A stretch of DNA of 64,000 nucleotides from Brumimicrobium sp041655765 (GTDB taxonomy: Bacteria; Bacteroidota; Bacteroidia; Flavobacteriales_D; Crocinitomicaceae). Of the stretch, positions 35,303-43,894 are shown piece after piece (within the stretch, counting starts at the first letter, position 1; each line of letters begins with the position of its first letter). The position numbers and the translations under genes are program-made. Under the pieces are notes generated by a model. It was not told where the DNA came from. It saw nothing but the letters and a program-made list of their open reading frames with translations, and made no database searches. Location of the stretch: contig JBBAEU010000005.1 in NCBI GenBank assembly GCA_041655765.1, positions 1 to 64,000 on the forward strand, read 5' to 3'.

Positions 35303-36748
35303 TTGGAGAAACCTTTTAAACATATCGCAATATCCTGTTTATTAATCCTTTATATGATTGGGATTAATGGCTGTCAAAACACCGATAAAAAAGAAAAAAT
35401 CGTTGGTAAAGCACAAAAAGAAGTTCGTGATTTAAAAGAAATTTTACAAAGCAATAAACTCATTGTCCTTGCAGAAAACAGTGCCAATAGTTATTTTATC
35501 TATAAAGGACAAAAAATGGGAATGGAATACGAAATTCTCAGTCGTTTTGCAAAAGATATTGGGGTAAAACTAGAAATTATCCTTATCGATGATTTAGATG
35601 ATATAGCAGAACAATTAGACAACAATATTGCCGATATTGTTGCTTGCAACTATACAATAACTAAGGACCGAAGAGAAAAAGTTGCCTTTTCTACGCCTTT
35701 CCTGCAAGCTCCTCAAGTTTTAGTTCAAAGAAAGCCGGAAGATTGGAGAGAGAGAAAGAAAACAGATTGGGAAAAGGAAATGATTCAATCTTCTCATGAT
35801 TTATCAAGAAAAACTGTCCATGTCTGGCAAAATTCAAGTTTTTACAAAAGATTAGTAAATATTCAAGATGAATTAGGTGATACCATCATTTTAAAAAATT
35901 TAGATGGAAACATAACACCTGAGAAAGCGATCGAAATGGTTGATAAAGGATTTATTGATTATACCGTTGTTGATGAAAATGTGGCAATGATTAACCAAGA
36001 GTTTCATCCGAATTTAGACTTTGGATTAGAGCTAAGCATTCCCCAAAACATTGCGTTTGCCATGAGCAAAAACACGCCTCTCTTGAGGAAAAGACTAGAT
36101 GATTGGCTGATGGATTTCTTTAAAACTCCCACCTATAGTTTTATCAAACACAAATATCTCAATACTTCTCGGTATGCAGGACGTTCAAAAAGCGAGTTTT
36201 CATCTATTTCTGGGAAAAGGATTTCTGTATATGACCAAATTATTAAAGAAAAAGCAAAAAAATACGGTTGGGACTGGAGACTTATCGCTTCGCTTATGTT
36301 TCAAGAATCTAAATTTCAAGTTGATGCCGAATCTTTTGGGGGTGCTTATGGCTTGATGCAGTTTATTCCAGAAGTTGGACCTAGCTATGGGGTTTATCCT
36401 GATTCTCCGCCAGCAGTCCAAATTGATGGAGGGATTAGAAAACTCGCAGAAGATTATCGTTTCTGGAAAGATATTCCTGATAGCATTCAACGTATTAAAT
36501 TTACATTGGCTTCATATAATGCTGGAGCTGGACATATATTGGATGGACAAAGATTGGCTGAGAAATACGGAAAAGACCCGCTTGTCTGGGATAATAACGT
36601 TGAAGTTTATATAAAACTTCTATTTAACGCTGAATACTACCGAGATGAAGTGGTTCGACATGGCTACATGAGAGGAAATATCACTTATTTTTATGTACGA
36701 GAAATAATCAGCAGATACAAAAACTACAAGACTGCATTTCCAGAATAA
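35303..36748 (+). CDS. MltF-like lytic transglycosylase with substrate-binding domain
   Basis: A 481-residue lipoprotein (TTG start at 35303, preceded in frame by a stop; lipobox near GINGC). Residues about 45-290 form a periplasmic solute-binding (SBP_bac_3) domain with YKGQKMGMEYEILSRF and VACNYTITKDRREKVAFS. Residues about 315-460 form an SLT domain with catalytic Glu in ASLMFQESKFQVDAES, then GAYGLMQFIP and LASYNAGAGHI. This is the MltF/YfhD layout, which cleaves peptidoglycan to 1,6-anhydroMurNAc products. The binding domain may sense muropeptides. Confidence 0.93.
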   Translation: MEKPFKHIAISCLLILYMIGINGCQNTDKKEKIVGKAQKEVRDLKEILQSNKLIVLAENSANSYFIYKGQKMGMEYEILSRFAKDIGVKLEIILIDDLDDIAEQLDNNIADIVACNYTITKDRREKVAFSTPFLQAPQVLVQRKPEDWRERKKTDWEKEMIQSSHDLSRKTVHVWQNSSFYKRLVNIQDELGDTIILKNLDGNITPEKAIEMVDKGFIDYTVVDENVAMINQEFHPNLDFGLELSIPQNIAFAMSKNTPLLRKRLDDWLMDFFKTPTYSFIKHKYLNTSRYAGRSKSEFSSISGKRISVYDQIIKEKAKKYGWDWRLIASLMFQESKFQVDAESFGGAYGLMQFIPEVGPSYGVYPDSPPAVQIDGGIRKLAEDYRFWKDIPDSIQRIKFTLASYNAGAGHILDGQRLAEKYGKDPLVWDNNVEVYIKLLFNAEYYRDEVVRHGYMRGNITYFYVREIISRYKNYKTAFPE

Positions 36749-36776
36749 AACACTTGTGTGGATGTGAGGTTGGTTT

Positions 36777-36862
36777 CTTTGCTTCCTTAACCGTATATCT
36801 ACGATATTACAGTAATTTACGTTATCCAGTTCACTTTAATTCAAGAAAATTAAGGAAGAAAG
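36777..36862. repeat. Imperfect inverted repeat in the mltF-DUF2911 spacer
   Basis: CTTTGCTTCCTTAA (36777-36790) and TTAAGGAAGAAAG (36850-36862) are inverted copies that differ by one bulged base, with a 59-nt loop. The long loop argues against a simple terminator. No function is known. Confidence 0.35.
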
Positions 36863-36899
36863 TTGATAGCAATATTCAAAAAATGTAAAAAAATTGTCT

Positions 36900-36946
36900 C
36901 AAAAAAATAGACACATAGAAATATCAATGTTTTCTATGTGTCTATT
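36900..36946 (-). terminator. Terminator after the DUF2911 gene
   Basis: AATAGACACATAGAAA and TTTCTATGTGTCTATT form a perfect 16-bp stem with a 9-nt loop. On the minus strand it is followed by a run of seven T, about 29 nt past the DUF2911 stop. Confidence 0.82.
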
Positions 36947-36974
36947 ATGTTAAATTAAATATTAATTATATATC

Positions 36975-37826
36975 CTAATTCTGTAACCTTTCAATTAATT
37001 CTGCACTTTTATTTGCATAACTTTCGCTTTTAGATTCTTTCGCTACTTTTAAAGTAAGTTCTGCTGTTTTTAATGCTTCATCTTTGCTTCCTGCTTTCTC
37101 TTGAGCCAGTGCAAGATTATAATAGTAATATGCTGGAGCTTCTTTATTTGTATTTACTGCTTCAGAAAGATATTTTACTGCTTGGTTTGCATCTAAATCT
37201 CCTCCCAAATAATACATTCCAGAACGAAAATAATCACTGTGTGTTGGTTTTTTACTCATTGCTTTTTCGATTGATTTTAAAGTTAAATCATGCGTCGGCA
37301 ATTCAATCTTAATTGGCAATAAAACTTTTCCCCAAGCAACATCTAAAAGTACTGAATTAAAATCGGAAACATCAGTAAATGCAATTGTAAAGGATTCAGT
37401 AAATTGTTCTGACTCACGTACACCAACATCAAACTTTGCCACTATCTTTTTATCTTCTATCTCTTTCGGAACACCCCAATTACTTGTTTCATTATATAGA
37501 ATAAAAGTCCACTCATTTTTATTAGGAATAGCAAAAATGGCATATTGACCTTCTTTTACTTTATTTCCTTCAATTATAATTTCTGTATCAAATGAAATTG
37601 TTGTGTTTTGGTTGGCTCCAAATCTCCAAGGTTTATTTATAGGAACAAGTTCATTGTACAACTCTCTTCCTCTTAAAGAAGGTCGAGAATAATTAATCTC
37701 AAAAGTTGTTAATCCAACCGTTTGCTTCACTGTTGAAGCTGGACTAGCCGCTGGAGTTTGAACTTGTGCATCTACCGCAAAAGTTAATCCGAAAGCTAAA
37801 ATCGCTAAAAATGTCTTTTTCATCAT
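36975..37826 (-). CDS. DUF2911 protein with C-terminal TPR-like helices
   Basis: A 283-residue secreted protein: signal peptide to about residue 20 (FGLTFAVDAQ), then the DUF2911 beta domain (about 25-190) with INYSRPSLRGRELY, KPWRFGANQNTTISF and EGQYAIFAIPN. The last 80 residues are TPR-like, with YLGGDLDANQAVKYLSEAV. It is a common Bacteroidota periplasmic or outer-membrane-associated family with no assigned function. It lies 16 nt downstream of fabI on the same strand and may share its promoter. Confidence 0.88.
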   Translation of the reverse strand: MMKKTFLAILAFGLTFAVDAQVQTPAASPASTVKQTVGLTTFEINYSRPSLRGRELYNELVPINKPWRFGANQNTTISFDTEIIIEGNKVKEGQYAIFAIPNKNEWTFILYNETSNWGVPKEIEDKKIVAKFDVGVRESEQFTESFTIAFTDVSDFNSVLLDVAWGKVLLPIKIELPTHDLTLKSIEKAMSKKPTHSDYFRSGMYYLGGDLDANQAVKYLSEAVNTNKEAPAYYYYNLALAQEKAGSKDEALKTAELTLKVAKESKSESYANKSAELIERLQN

Positions 37827-37842
37827 TTATCTATTTAGTTTA

Positions 37843-38658
37843 TTATTTGTTTGCAAATTTATCCATTACTTCTTGTGTCACGCCTGACGCACTAAAACCT
37901 CCATCGTGATATAGGTTCTGCATCGTTACATACCTTGTATAATCAGAGAATAAAGAAATACAATATTGCGCGCACGCTTCTGCTGGTGCATTTCCTAGTG
38001 GGCTCATTTTATCACCAAATGCTAAAAACTCTTGAAAACCTTGAATTCCTTGTCCTGCAGTTGTTGGTGTTGGAGATTGAGAAATTGTATTGACTCTTAC
38101 TTTTTTCTTTAATCCATAATGGAAACCAAAACCTCGTGCGATAGATTCTAACAAAGATTTTGCATCAGCCATATCTCCATAATCTGGAAATACTCTTTGT
38201 GCAGCAATATATGTTAACGCAACAACAGAACCCCATTCGTTTATCGCATCTTTTTCCATTGCAACCGCTAATATTCTGTGCAATGAACCTGCTGATATAT
38301 TCATGGTTTTATCGTAAAAGCCATAATTAAGGTTGGTATAATGATTTCCTTTACGAACATTAGGCGACATCCCAATAGAATGAAGAATAAAGTCAATTTT
38401 ACCTCCTAAAATCTCCATGGATTGATCAATTAAGCTCTCTAGATCCTCATTGTTCGTCGCATCTGCTGGAATGATTTGACTACCAGTTTTCTTTGCCAGT
38501 TCGTTAATCTCTCCCATTCTCAATGCGACTGGGGCATTCGTCAGTACAAACTCTGCTCCTTCTTCGTGAGCGAGTTCTGCAACTTTCCATGCAATCGACA
38601 TGTCATTTAAGGCACCAAAAATAATACCTTTCTTTCCTTTCAATAAATTATTTCCCAT
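37843..38658 (-). CDS. fabI: Enoyl-[acyl-carrier-protein] reductase (NADH)
   Basis: A 271-residue short-chain dehydrogenase of the FabI type. It has the N-terminal GKKGIIFGALNDMSIAWKVA nucleotide-binding loop, HSIGMSPN, the catalytic Tyr-x6-Lys in DYGDMADAKSLLES, and the substrate loop SQSPTPTTAGQGI. It catalyses the last reduction of the fatty-acid elongation cycle and is the triclosan target in other bacteria. A -7 octamer lies 20 nt upstream. Confidence 0.95.
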   Translation of the reverse strand: MGNNLLKGKKGIIFGALNDMSIAWKVAELAHEEGAEFVLTNAPVALRMGEINELAKKTGSQIIPADATNNEDLESLIDQSMEILGGKIDFILHSIGMSPNVRKGNHYTNLNYGFYDKTMNISAGSLHRILAVAMEKDAINEWGSVVALTYIAAQRVFPDYGDMADAKSLLESIARGFGFHYGLKKKVRVNTISQSPTPTTAGQGIQGFQEFLAFGDKMSPLGNAPAEACAQYCISLFSDYTRYVTMQNLYHDGGFSASGVTQEVMDKFANK

Positions 38659-38677
38659 CTTATAAATTTCTATACTA

Positions 38678-38685
38678 CAAAAGTA
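38678..38685 (-). promoter_or_regulatory. Predicted -7 element for fabI
   Basis: The minus strand reads TACTTTTG, an exact TAnnTTTG match that predicts a leader of about 16 nt. Confidence 0.45.
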
Positions 38686-38759
38686 AAATTATTCTGTAAA
38701 TTAACCGAAAATTAATAACTAAAACACTACTTTAGTGTTAAACTATCCAAAAGGAGGTC

Positions 38760-39233
38760 ATGGCAAACCAAAAAAAACAGAAGAAAAAACAAGAAGATTT
38801 CATCAACCCAATCGACCCAGACAAGGTAACCGAAACACCGCATAGTTTACCTTTCCCTCACACAGTTGGGAGTGTACTCGTAAAGCCAGAAGATAAAGGA
38901 AAAATTAAAAGTCGTGCACTTGATGCAATGGAACATCAAACTGACATGCAACTCCAACAACTTTACGAACAAATGAGTCTGTTGGCAAAACAAGCAAAGC
39001 AACTTCAAGCAAGAAAAGAGATTTCGGAAAAAATATATACGGCAGAAATGAGGTTTGAACCTTTGATTAATCATATTTACTATCTCTACCAAAGAAAATC
39101 TGGAAAATTTACCCTTTCACTCATTGCGCCTGAGCAATGGGGAAAATCAAAAAATAATTTTAAGTTTATTGCAACAGTTAAGTTGTTAGCCGATCATACT
39201 TGGGATGTTATCGTACAAGAAGAGGAGTTTTAA
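38760..39233 (+). CDS. DUF2452 family protein
   Basis: A 157-residue soluble protein: basic N-terminus, PHSLPFPHTVGS, a helical middle (DMQLQQLYEQMSLLAKQAKQ), and YHLYxRxxGxxxLSLIxPxEW-like YYLYQRKSG ... SLIAPEQWG near the C-terminus. This matches the DUF2452 family of Bacteroidota, which has no assigned role. A textbook Shine-Dalgarno sequence AAGGAGGT (38751-38758) sits only 1 nt from the ATG, too close for normal use. The stop abuts that of the convergent SirB1-like gene. Confidence 0.85.
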   Translation: MANQKKQKKKQEDFINPIDPDKVTETPHSLPFPHTVGSVLVKPEDKGKIKSRALDAMEHQTDMQLQQLYEQMSLLAKQAKQLQARKEISEKIYTAEMRFEPLINHIYYLYQRKSGKFTLSLIAPEQWGKSKNNFKFIATVKLLADHTWDVIVQEEEF

Positions 39234-40124
39234 TTATTTAAACAATGATATCAACTCATTGATTTCATCTAATTTGTATCGATAATATGCCTGATTCTCA
39301 TAGCTTCTTTTTATATCTTCTAAATATTTTCGGATTATAACTGAATTAGGTGATGGTTCAAATTGACTCCTGTTACCTTGTAAACCAATCATCAAATAAT
39401 ATTCTCTTAACTGCTTTGGTGAAACCATTTCTCCTTTGTTTTCTATATTGATATAAAAAAGAACACCATTGTTATTGATTCCCCAATCTAAATATGGTAA
39501 TAAGTTCGTTTCATCTAAGTATGCCAAAACAAAAGGCGCTCTTCTATTCATGGTTGCTACTCCATAAATTGGAATATCTAAAGATTGTGCAACAATGCTG
39601 TAAATTAAGCCCAAAGACAAACTATTCCCTTCTTTTGTATCAAAAACAGAATGTGTATAAACTTCAAAAGGAGAATAAAACGATTTCTGGAGGCAATTAA
39701 ATCCAAATGATTTATAAAATACCTGATTCAAAGCTTTGACTCTTTCGAAACACGTTTGGCGAGGACTGATTTTCATCCAGAAGTCATGTTTCAACTGCTG
39801 AAACTGTAATAAGAAATCATCTTTATCAAGTTCCGAAAACTGAAACTGATTAATGGTAAATACTGCTTCTAAGAGATTTTTTTCTCTTGTAGAGACCCAA
39901 TTGGATAGCGTTTTTTTAATCACAGAAAAACGAATTTTATGCAGGATTTTCGCAACATTCTCCATCAATACTGGGCTATCAAAAGAAGATTGTTCTATAT
40001 GCTCAAGTTCTGGGATGATACTTTCTCCATATTCCATTAGTTTAGCTTGGGCATGACTCATAACCATCGGATCTGAATCCTCCATTAATTCAACCAAAGC
40101 TCGTATTGATGTACTTGTTTTCAC
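39234..40124 (-). CDS. SirB1/transglutaminase-like protein
   Basis: A 296-residue soluble protein. The segment GNSLSLGLIYSIVAQSLDIP, followed by YGV, and a C-terminal PYLDWGINNNGVLFY correspond to the SirB1-type transglutaminase-like domain; the N-terminal 110 residues are helical. Members usually lack a catalytic Cys, and no convincing triad is visible here. The start is GTG 40124: the ATG two bases upstream is out of frame and runs into TGA. A -7 octamer ends 4 nt before the GTG, which suggests a leaderless message. Confidence 0.75.
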   Translation of the reverse strand: MKTSTSIRALVELMEDSDPMVMSHAQAKLMEYGESIIPELEHIEQSSFDSPVLMENVAKILHKIRFSVIKKTLSNWVSTREKNLLEAVFTINQFQFSELDKDDFLLQFQQLKHDFWMKISPRQTCFERVKALNQVFYKSFGFNCLQKSFYSPFEVYTHSVFDTKEGNSLSLGLIYSIVAQSLDIPIYGVATMNRRAPFVLAYLDETNLLPYLDWGINNNGVLFYINIENKGEMVSPKQLREYYLMIGLQGNRSQFEPSPNSVIIRKYLEDIKRSYENQAYYRYKLDEINELISLFK

Positions 40125-40128
40125 ATTA

Positions 40129-40136
40129 CAAATTTA
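40129..40136 (-). promoter_or_regulatory. Predicted -7 element, leaderless start of the SirB1-like gene
   Basis: The minus strand reads TAAATTTG-TAAT-GTG, with the octamer exact and 4 nt from the start codon. Confidence 0.45.
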
Positions 40137-40223
40137 AGGGAGAATCCAACATGCTTTTGACAACACTCATATTATTATAAAAAGTCAAATGTTAATTTCT
40201 CTATAATGGGTTGTAAAAATGAT

Positions 40224-40231
40224 TACTTTTG
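40224..40231 (+). promoter_or_regulatory. Predicted -7 element, leaderless start of trmD
   Basis: TACTTTTG-CAAC-ATG: the octamer is exact and ends 4 nt before the trmD ATG, so the transcript should begin at the start codon. Confidence 0.5.
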
Positions 40232-40235
40232 CAAC

Positions 40236-40910
40236 ATGAGAATAGACATTTTAACAGTTGTACCAGGTTTATTTGACGGAGCTTTTGAGCACTCTATAAT
40301 TAAACGCGCAAAAGAAAATAAACTGGTTGAGATACATATTCATAATATTCGTGACTTTTCGAAAGATAAGCATAAAAAAGTTGATGATTACCAATATGGT
40401 GGTGGTGCAGGAATGGTTATGACAATTCAACCCATTGCAGATTGTATCGAACATTTAAAATCACAAAGAGAATACGATGAAATTATTTATATGACGCCAG
40501 ATGGAGAACTTTTAGAGCAATCTACCTCAAACAAAATGAGTCAACTCAAAAACATCATGATTCTTTGCGGACATTACAAAGGAATTGATGAAAGGATTCG
40601 AGAGATTTTTATTTCAAAAGAAATTTCCATAGGCTCTTATGTTTTATCTGGCGGAGAATTGGCAGCTGCGGTCTTAACGGATAGCATTGTACGACTCATT
40701 CCTGGAGTTTTAGGAGATGAAACCTCTGCTCTTTCGGATAGCTTTCAGGATAATTTACTTTCTCATCCTGTTTATACACGACCAGAAGACTACAAAGGTC
40801 ATAGAGTACCTAAAATTCTTCTTTCTGGAGATACAAAGAAGATTGATGAATTTCGAGAGACAGAAGCGTTAAGACGAACACAAGAAAGAAGACCTGATTT
40901 ATTAAAATAA
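40236..40910 (+). CDS. trmD: tRNA (guanine-37-N1)-methyltransferase
   Basis: A protein of 224 residues from ATG 40236 (MRIDILTVVPGLFDGAF), the standard TrmD N-terminus. An in-frame ATG at 40206 would add ten residues across the promoter and is rejected. Motifs include YQYGGGAGMVM, ILCGHYKGIDERI and the trefoil-knot SAM site IGSYVLSGGELAA. It methylates G37 next to the anticodon and prevents +1 frameshifting. rluF follows 8 nt later, so the two RNA-modification genes form an operon. Confidence 0.97.
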   Translation: MRIDILTVVPGLFDGAFEHSIIKRAKENKLVEIHIHNIRDFSKDKHKKVDDYQYGGGAGMVMTIQPIADCIEHLKSQREYDEIIYMTPDGELLEQSTSNKMSQLKNIMILCGHYKGIDERIREIFISKEISIGSYVLSGGELAAAVLTDSIVRLIPGVLGDETSALSDSFQDNLLSHPVYTRPEDYKGHRVPKILLSGDTKKIDEFRETEALRRTQERRPDLLK

Positions 40911-40918
40911 AAAGCAAG

Positions 40919-41626
40919 ATGTCTGGAATTCGCATCAATAAATTTTTAAGTCAAGCAGGGTTTTGTTCTCGCCGTGAAGCCGATAAACTCATCGAAGAAA
41001 ATCGTGTTACAATAAATGGAAAAGTACCAGAAGTAGGGACAAAAGTAAATCAAGGCGACATGGTTGCTGTCGATGGAAAAGTTGTCAGCAATAAAAATGT
41101 CGAAAAAGTTTATATCGCCTTAAATAAACCTGTCGGAATTGTTTGTACAACAGACAGTGGAGTTGAAAAAGACAATATTGTTGATTTTGTTAATTATCAC
41201 GAAAGAATTTATCCCGTTGGCCGATTGGATAAAATGAGCGAAGGGTTGATTTTAATGACGAATGACGGAGAAATTGTCAACAAAATGATGCGTTCTCGGA
41301 ACAACCATGGAAAAGAATATATTGTAACACTCAACAAGCCTTTTGATTCCAATTTTATTCAAAACATGTCCAATGGTGTCCCAATTTTGGATACCATTAC
41401 AAAAAAATGCGAAGTCGAAGCCTTAGGTAAAGATACTTTTAGAATTGTATTAACCCAAGGGTTAAACCGTCAAATCCGACGAATGAGTGAATATTTTGGC
41501 TACCGAGTCAAAAAACTAAAACGTATCCGAATTATGAACATTCATTTAGATTTGCCTGTTGGAAAATGGCGACATTTAACCGAAGAAGAATTGAAAGAGT
41601 TAAAAAAGATTATAAACTACAAATGA
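40919..41626 (+). CDS. rluF: 23S rRNA pseudouridine synthase, RluF type
   Basis: A 235-residue protein with an N-terminal S4 RNA-binding domain (about 5-60, INKFLSQAGFCSRREADKLI). The catalytic domain has the active Asp in VGRLDKMSEGLILMTNDG. The RluF-like GLNRQIRRMSEYFGYRVKKL is near the C-terminus and favours the RluF/RluB branch. It isomerises a uridine in 23S rRNA. It is probably co-transcribed with trmD. Confidence 0.92.
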   Translation: MSGIRINKFLSQAGFCSRREADKLIEENRVTINGKVPEVGTKVNQGDMVAVDGKVVSNKNVEKVYIALNKPVGIVCTTDSGVEKDNIVDFVNYHERIYPVGRLDKMSEGLILMTNDGEIVNKMMRSRNNHGKEYIVTLNKPFDSNFIQNMSNGVPILDTITKKCEVEALGKDTFRIVLTQGLNRQIRRMSEYFGYRVKKLKRIRIMNIHLDLPVGKWRHLTEEELKELKKIINYK

Positions 41627-41643
41627 TAAATTAAACACACAAA

Positions 41644-42429
41644 TCACTCAATAATTTCGTATTTTTCCTTTGCTTTCTCCCTAGAAAGTCCATTAAAATG
41701 CCACCATTCTGTTTCTATGACCCAAAATCCGCCAGCCTTCATAACTTTCCTTAACAGCTTCCTGTTGTCAACTTGCTCTTTTGTCAATTCTCCTGATGCC
41801 AAAAATTCTTCCTCATGACGAGGATAGGCGATTTTCCTTAAATCATCATATCCCGCGCCCATATCTAGCCAATAGCCTGTTTTCAAATCAATAATAGACA
41901 AATCAACTGCGCAACCATAATTGTGTACACTTCCATTAGCTGGATTACTTAAAAAATTCACCCGTTCATTAAAAGGTATTGTATCCATCGCATCCCACAT
42001 TTCTTGCTGAACACTAAGCGGACGAGCACCATCCAAAACAACTAACGACAGGGTTGAGTCAATCGCTTTTAATTTTTGCTGAGCTATTGATAAACGCTTG
42101 GCAATTTCTGGTTGAAGATAAACTTTATCATATTCTGGATAAATCACCCGATTCATAAAATTGTTGTCGGTTGCATACAAAACATCGACTATTAAAGAAG
42201 AATCAATATCTTGGATATTGACCAATCCAGCTTTAATCAATTGCAACTCAATGGCGGAGGTATCAATTTCATCAAGAAAATCAACCTCAGAGTCATCAGT
42301 TGAAATCAGTGAATCTTGAACACTTGTAGTTTTATCCACAATTTCATCAGCCACTTTATTTGCATCCATATCACATGAAACGATGAAAGTAAGCTGAAAT
42401 AGAACAATAGAAAACCATAATAACTTCAT
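41644..42429 (-). CDS. D-Ala-D-Ala dipeptidase (VanX-like, peptidase M15D) lipoprotein
   Basis: A protein of 261 residues from ATG 42429; the GTG at 42435 overlaps the promoter octamer and is less likely. The lipoprotein signal ends at TFIVSC. After a 60-residue acidic linker, the M15D domain shows the zinc ligands in SVHNYGCAVDLSI (His and Asp) and ETEWWHFNG (catalytic Glu and third His), with DGARPLSVQ before them. It hydrolyses D-Ala-D-Ala, here probably for periplasmic peptidoglycan turnover rather than vancomycin resistance: there is no vanH or vanA nearby. Confidence 0.9.
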   Translation of the reverse strand: MKLLWFSIVLFQLTFIVSCDMDANKVADEIVDKTTSVQDSLISTDDSEVDFLDEIDTSAIELQLIKAGLVNIQDIDSSLIVDVLYATDNNFMNRVIYPEYDKVYLQPEIAKRLSIAQQKLKAIDSTLSLVVLDGARPLSVQQEMWDAMDTIPFNERVNFLSNPANGSVHNYGCAVDLSIIDLKTGYWLDMGAGYDDLRKIAYPRHEEEFLASGELTKEQVDNRKLLRKVMKAGGFWVIETEWWHFNGLSREKAKEKYEIIE

Positions 42430-42434
42430 AGCCA

Positions 42435-42442
42435 CAAAAGTA
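42435..42442 (-). promoter_or_regulatory. Predicted -7 element, leaderless start of the dipeptidase gene
   Basis: The minus strand reads TACTTTTG-TGGCT-ATG, with an exact octamer 5 nt from the start codon. Confidence 0.45.
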
Positions 42443-42589
42443 TAGAAATTATTGACTTTTACTTAATTAGAAATGGTTAAAGTCATTTTTGTTCACAACC
42501 TTAACTTTTTAATCTTCATTTAAAATTCAATTTAGATGAAAAATATTCTTTAAATAACTACAAAAGTTATCAACAACTTATAAAAAACA

Positions 42590-42621
42590 TTTGGAAGTAA
42601 GCAATAAAAATTGAATATTTG
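42590..42621 (+). promoter_or_regulatory. Predicted -33/-7 promoter for the DUF3276 gene
   Basis: TTTG at 42590-42593 and AATATTTG at 42614-42621 (one mismatch to TAnnTTTG) are separated by 20 nt, close to the Bacteroidota spacing. The predicted leader is about 25 nt. Confidence 0.4.
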
Positions 42622-42650
42622 TAAATTCACTAACTAAAATATAGAAGAGC

Positions 42651-42989
42651 ATGAGTGAGGAGAATAATTATGAGAAGCATGAAGTACATTCAAATGCAGT
42701 TCGTGCAGGGAAAAGAACCTACTTTTTTGATGTAAAATCTACCCGTGGAAATGATCTTTATTTGACAATTACTGAGAGTAAAAAGACAATTCGAGACGAC
42801 GGAAAAGTAAATTATCAAAAACACAAAATATTTTTATACAAAGAAGATTTTGAGAAGTTTAGTGACGCCTTCAAAGAGGCGGTTGAAAAAATTGATGAAT
42901 TGAAACAAAATGGTGAATATCCTAACATTGACAATCGATTCTCTAAAGAAGATTATTCTTCATCTGTGAATTTTGAAGATTTAGATTAA
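42651..42989 (+). CDS. DUF3276 (PUR-domain) nucleic-acid-binding protein
   Basis: A 112-residue protein with the PUR-like fold of the DUF3276 family. Key segments are AVRAGKRTYFFDVKSTRGNDLYLTI cut into two strands, and ITESKKTIRDDG followed by KHKIFLYKEDFEKF. The homologue in Borrelia binds nucleic acids as a dimer. Bacteroidota members may act in RNA or DNA binding, but the target is unknown. It is monocistronic by appearance and just precedes the parAB block. Confidence 0.88.
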   Translation: MSEENNYEKHEVHSNAVRAGKRTYFFDVKSTRGNDLYLTITESKKTIRDDGKVNYQKHKIFLYKEDFEKFSDAFKEAVEKIDELKQNGEYPNIDNRFSKEDYSSSVNFEDLD

Positions 42990-43075
42990 AACTCAACATT
43001 CAATAAAATTGTTTGTTCTTTTTACTCAAATGATGTCTATTAATTCTTATATTTATACAATCTCAAAATAAAGAA

Positions 43076-43894
43076 ATGGGGAAAATAATTGCTATAGCAA
43101 ATCAAAAAGGAGGTGTAGGGAAAACGACTACCGCTGTGAACCTCGGCGGAAGTCTTGGTGTTTTGGAATACAAAACATTGATTGTTGATGCAGACCCTCA
43201 AGCAAACGCAACATCAGGTGTTGGTTTCGACCCTAAACAAACGCGTAATATTTACGATTGTTTGATTAATGGAGTCCACCCATCCGAAGTAATTTTAAAT
43301 ACTGACAATCCAAATTTAGATATTCTTCCTTCTCACATTGATTTAGTGGGTGCAGAATTAGAAATGATAAATGTTCCTAATCGTGAATACATGATGAAAG
43401 GAATGCTTGACAAGGTGATTGATAAATATGATTATATTTTAATTGATTGCTCTCCTTCATTAGGCTTAATCACAGTAAATTCTTTGACAGCGGCCGATTC
43501 AGTAGTCATTCCTGTTCAGGCAGAATATTATTCATTAGAAGGTTTAGGGAAACTTCTCAATACAATTAAAATCATTCAATCTAGATTAAACGAGAACCTT
43601 AGCATAGAAGGTCTTTTGATTACATTGTATGATACAAGATTGAGATTGGCAAATCAAGTTGCCGAAGAATTAAAAACACATTTCCAAGATTTAGTTTTTG
43701 ATACAGTCATTCATCGAAATACAAATCTTGCAGAAGCTCCATCTTATGGAGAAACAATTATAATGCACGATGCAGCAAGTAAAGGAGCTGTCAATTACTT
43801 AAATTTAGCCCGAGAAATTATTCAGAAGACCGAAGCTGAAAAATTATCTGGAAAAAATGATAACAATAAAATTTCATTAGAAGATGAGCACTAA
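43076..43894 (+). CDS. parA: Chromosome-partitioning ATPase ParA
   Basis: A 272-residue deviant Walker-A ATPase with KGGVGKTTTAVNLG at residues about 11-24, DADPQANATSG (Walker A'), and DYILIDCSPSLGL (Walker B). It acts with ParB to segregate replication origins. A near-match -7 box, TATATTTA, lies about 25 nt upstream. parB overlaps its 3' end by 11 bp. Confidence 0.96.
   Translation: MGKIIAIANQKGGVGKTTTAVNLGGSLGVLEYKTLIVDADPQANATSGVGFDPKQTRNIYDCLINGVHPSEVILNTDNPNLDILPSHIDLVGAELEMINVPNREYMMKGMLDKVIDKYDYILIDCSPSLGLITVNSLTAADSVVIPVQAEYYSLEGLGKLLNTIKIIQSRLNENLSIEGLLITLYDTRLRLANQVAEELKTHFQDLVFDTVIHRNTNLAEAPSYGETIIMHDAASKGAVNYLNLAREIIQKTEAEKLSGKNDNNKISLEDEH

Noticed and set aside
40206..40235. 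Longer N-terminus of trmD
   Set aside because: The added codons cross the -7 octamer, and TrmD proteins typically begin at MRIDI.
41644..42429. Vancomycin-resistance function for the VanX-like gene
   Set aside because: There is no vanH or vanA/B neighbour, and many bacteria use this enzyme in wall turnover.
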